A stretch of DNA of 7,801 nt from Deltaproteobacteria bacterium (lineage in GTDB: Bacteria > Desulfobacterota > DSM-4660 > Desulfatiglandales > HGW-15). Below, in pieces: positions 6,119 to 7,801 of the stretch. The stretch is taken from positions 1-7,801 of the forward strand of contig JAFDIX010000154.1 in NCBI GenBank assembly GCA_019307805.1, read 5' to 3'. The notes beneath the pieces are model-generated. The model saw only the letters and a list, made by a program, of their open reading frames with translations. It was not told the origin of the DNA and made no database searches. The translations under genes were made by a program, and so were the position numbers. Positions within the stretch are counted from its first letter, which is position 1. Each line of letters begins with the position of its first letter.

Positions 6119-7480
6119 CTATGATTGATCCAGTACCTCCCTCAGTTTTTGAGATAATTGAACCAAATTAAAAGGTTTCTGGAGAAAACCTTCAATACCC
6201 AGGGCCAGGGTGCTCCGTGACTGTTCATCGATACTATACCCGCTGGAAAAGAGTACCTTTGCATTTGCGTTGATTTCCTTCAATCGGTGAACCGTTTCAT
6301 CCCCGCTCATGTCCGATAGCCCCATGTCCAGAATGACCAGATCAATTTTATCGTTGCTTTTCCTGTAGAGATCAATGGCTTCCTTCCCACTTCTCGAAGT
6401 TATCACCTCATAGCCCAGTCGCTCCATCATCTGGCTGGCAACATCAATGATCATATCCTCATCATCCACAAGAAGCACGGTCTCTTTTCCCCTTAGAATC
6501 TTTTGGACCGATTGCTTCTGCTTCTCCAGGAATTGTCCGTTAGAGGGCAGAAAAATGCTGAAGGATGTTCCCTTTTCTTTTTCACTCTCCACGTGAATGA
6601 TACCGCCATGGCCCCTGATGGTGCCGTAGGCAAAGGCGAGTCCCAATCCGGTCCCGCGCCCCATTTCCCTGGTGGAGAAGAATGGCTCAAATATCCGTTT
6701 CCTTGTCATCTCATCTATGCCCGAGCCAGTATCAGAAATGACTAATTTCACATATTTGCCAGGGTCCACCCCAAGGATTCGTGCCTCCTCTTCCACCAAC
6801 GCGATATTTTCTGTTTTGAAAATGAGATTTCCACCATCGGGCATAGCCTGCCACGCATTGATACAGAGGTTCAGAAGGACATGCTCCATCTGTCGCTGTG
6901 CAACATCCACACTCCACAGATTCTGTTGGTACTCTTTGTGGGGAGTGAGCCCTTTTTTCTCTGGACCGAACATTTCAAGGCATTTGTTGATAAGATCGTT
7001 CATATCCGTCGGGGTGAGGTCAAAGGGGGCATCTGAAGCAAAACTGGAGAGTTGCTCGGTCAGTTCCGCCCCGCTTTTCACATATTTTTCTATGCTCTTC
7101 AGCTTTCCCGAATGAATATGCCCTGCCTCCGTGTCCAGTTGAAGAAGAGAGGTGTTCCCTTGAATCCCCATGAGGAGATTATTGAAATCGTAGGCAATCC
7201 CTCCTGCCAGGTTTCTGATGGCTTCCATTTTCTGGGACTGCAGAAGCTGTTCTTCCATGCGTTTCTGTTTGGTGACATCCCGTATAATGTTGAGTGTTGC
7301 AGGTTTTCCATCCCACTGGACGGTGATATCATTGATCTGTACCCACAGGCTATGACCGGCGTTGTTGCGGGCGCGGAGGGAATAGGCACTGGTGAGATTC
7401 TCCCCCTTGGCCCGTCTCTCCTGTCGGTCTCCCATCAGGTCCCTTTCTTCCGGATGAAAGAGGTCTGCAAAAGGCTTCAC
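6119..7480 (-). CDS. hybrid histidine kinase, C-terminal part (PAS end, DHp, ATPase, receiver), phosphoacceptor His replaced by Tyr
   Basis: Numbering is from GTG 7480 (453 aa), but that GTG is not a believable start: PAS-like sequence in this frame extends back to about 7552 (QKGKIVFSNP). It is the continuation of the GAF-PAS fragment at 7477-7801 after a frameshift. Domains in order: end of PAS with its C-terminal motif (to about 75), a DHp helix with LAGGIAYDFNN (91-101), and an HATPase domain with N-box asparagines (204, 208), DTGSGI (250-255), EPFFST (265-270) and GRGTGLGL (274-281). A receiver follows, with Asp339/Asp340, phosphoacceptor Asp385, Ser412/413 and Lys435. The family consensus at the H-box is GGIAHDFNN; here residue 97 is Tyr (codon TAC, 7192-7190, one base from CAC), so autophosphorylation by the usual route should be lost although ATP binding and the receiver look intact. 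No output domain follows the receiver. The signal is unknown. Confidence 0.85.
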   Translation of the reverse strand: MKPFADLFHPEERDLMGDRQERRAKGENLTSAYSLRARNNAGHSLWVQINDITVQWDGKPATLNIIRDVTKQKRMEEQLLQSQKMEAIRNLAGGIAYDFNNLLMGIQGNTSLLQLDTEAGHIHSGKLKSIEKYVKSGAELTEQLSSFASDAPFDLTPTDMNDLINKCLEMFGPEKKGLTPHKEYQQNLWSVDVAQRQMEHVLLNLCINAWQAMPDGGNLIFKTENIALVEEEARILGVDPGKYVKLVISDTGSGIDEMTRKRIFEPFFSTREMGRGTGLGLAFAYGTIRGHGGIIHVESEKEKGTSFSIFLPSNGQFLEKQKQSVQKILRGKETVLLVDDEDMIIDVASQMMERLGYEVITSRSGKEAIDLYRKSNDKIDLVILDMGLSDMSGDETVHRLKEINANAKVLFSSGYSIDEQSRSTLALGIEGFLQKPFNLVQLSQKLREVLDQS

Positions 7481-7801
7481 CTCAAGTTCCTCTTGAAGAT
7501 AACCAAAAAGGGTTCGGGTAATGGGATTGGAAAAGACAATTTTTCCCTTCTGAACAGGACAACCAGAATGGCATCATTGGCATTTTCTATGAGAATCCTG
7601 TACTTCTCTTCAGATTCCCGCAGTGCCTCCTCTGTTTCTTTTCTTTTTTTGTAGAGCAAGGCATTTTCAATGGCAAGGGCCACCGGACTGCTCAGGGCGG
7701 TCAGAAAATGGAGGTCATCCTTTCTAAAGCCCCCGGGAACCTGCACCGAGTGAACGTATATCACCCCCCGAATGCGTGATTTGCTGACCAGGGGCACACA
7801 C
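7477..7801 (-). CDS. hybrid histidine kinase, GAF-PAS fragment, 5' truncated and frameshifted
   Basis: The frame is open to the right edge, so the N-terminus lies outside the window; the GTG at 7797 is internal, since the upstream codons continue a GAF-like CVPLVSKSRIRGVIYVHS. The GAF domain ends with FLTALSSPVALAIENALLY, a typical closing helix. A short coiled linker (KKRKETEEALRESEEKY) leads into the start of a PAS domain (RILIENANDAILVV). After that point (about 7560) the residues stop looking like PAS and the frame ends at TGA 7479-7477. The family-like continuation, QKGKIVFSNPITRTLFGY, is in the -1 frame from 7552, so one base is missing or two (or five) are extra at about 7553-7563. It belongs to one gene with the 6119-7480 frame. 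Without the repair, the translated product would be a sensor fragment lacking any kinase domain. Confidence 0.75.
   Translation of the reverse strand, partial: CVPLVSKSRIRGVIYVHSVQVPGGFRKDDLHFLTALSSPVALAIENALLYKKRKETEEALRESEEKYRILIENANDAILVVLFRREKLSFPIPLPEPFLVIFKRNLR

Noticed and set aside
7480..7480. GTG 7480 as the true start of a 453-aa kinase
   Set aside because: PAS-like coding sequence in the same frame continues upstream to about 7552, and the other frame supplies the rest of the PAS and a GAF domain, so this GTG is internal to a frameshifted gene.
7536..7548. Programmed -1 frameshift at the A5 tract in the kinase
   Set aside because: Family-like residues (QKGK) appear in the -1 frame before the A-run, so the shift is upstream of it; no X-XXY-YYZ heptamer is present.
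7052..7654. 200-codon open frame on the plus strand
   Set aside because: It is antisense to the PAS and DHp coding region of the kinase and shows no recognisable motif.

Overview
The window comes from a Gram-negative bacterium, most likely Desulfobacterota ('deltaproteobacteria'). The basis is family resemblance only: a GAF-PAS-kinase-receiver protein of the 'GGIAHDFNN' type, a very long class A penicillin-binding protein, and a lipoprotein signal, with moderate GC content. No marker gene is present, so the assignment is tentative. Every gene is on the minus strand, so biological order runs from the right edge to the left.

Right part (7801-6119): the 3' portion of a hybrid sensor histidine kinase whose 5' end lies outside the window. 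It is broken by a frameshift inside its PAS domain, near 7553-7563. Its H-box also carries a tyrosine where the phosphoacceptor histidine should be, while the ATPase and receiver motifs are intact.

Intergenic region (6118-5836): no convincing ORF. It holds several short hairpins and, just before the next gene, a strong sigma-70-like promoter (TTGTCA, 17 bp, TACAAT).

Left part (5835-1): a tightly packed envelope operon in the order RimK-like ATP-grasp ligase, class A penicillin-binding protein (1092 aa, with a large insertion in its transpeptidase domain), helical-repeat lipoprotein, and FxsA-family membrane protein, which runs off the left edge. Gaps are a few bases or overlaps, so one transcript from the promoter near 5847-5875 probably serves all of them. 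The PBP polymerises and cross-links peptidoglycan. The lipoprotein could be a periplasmic partner, and the ATP-grasp enzyme would join an amino acid or amine to a carboxylate on an unknown target.

The most striking detail is in the lipoprotein. A perfect 10-bp tandem duplication (764-783) splits it into two reading frames. Removing one copy restores a single 467-codon gene. A second perfect in-frame 33-bp tandem duplication (658-723) lies 40 bp away. Two broken genes in 7.8 kb means either recent gene decay or variation, or sequence/assembly errors; raw reads would decide. No clearly new defence or mobile system was found.
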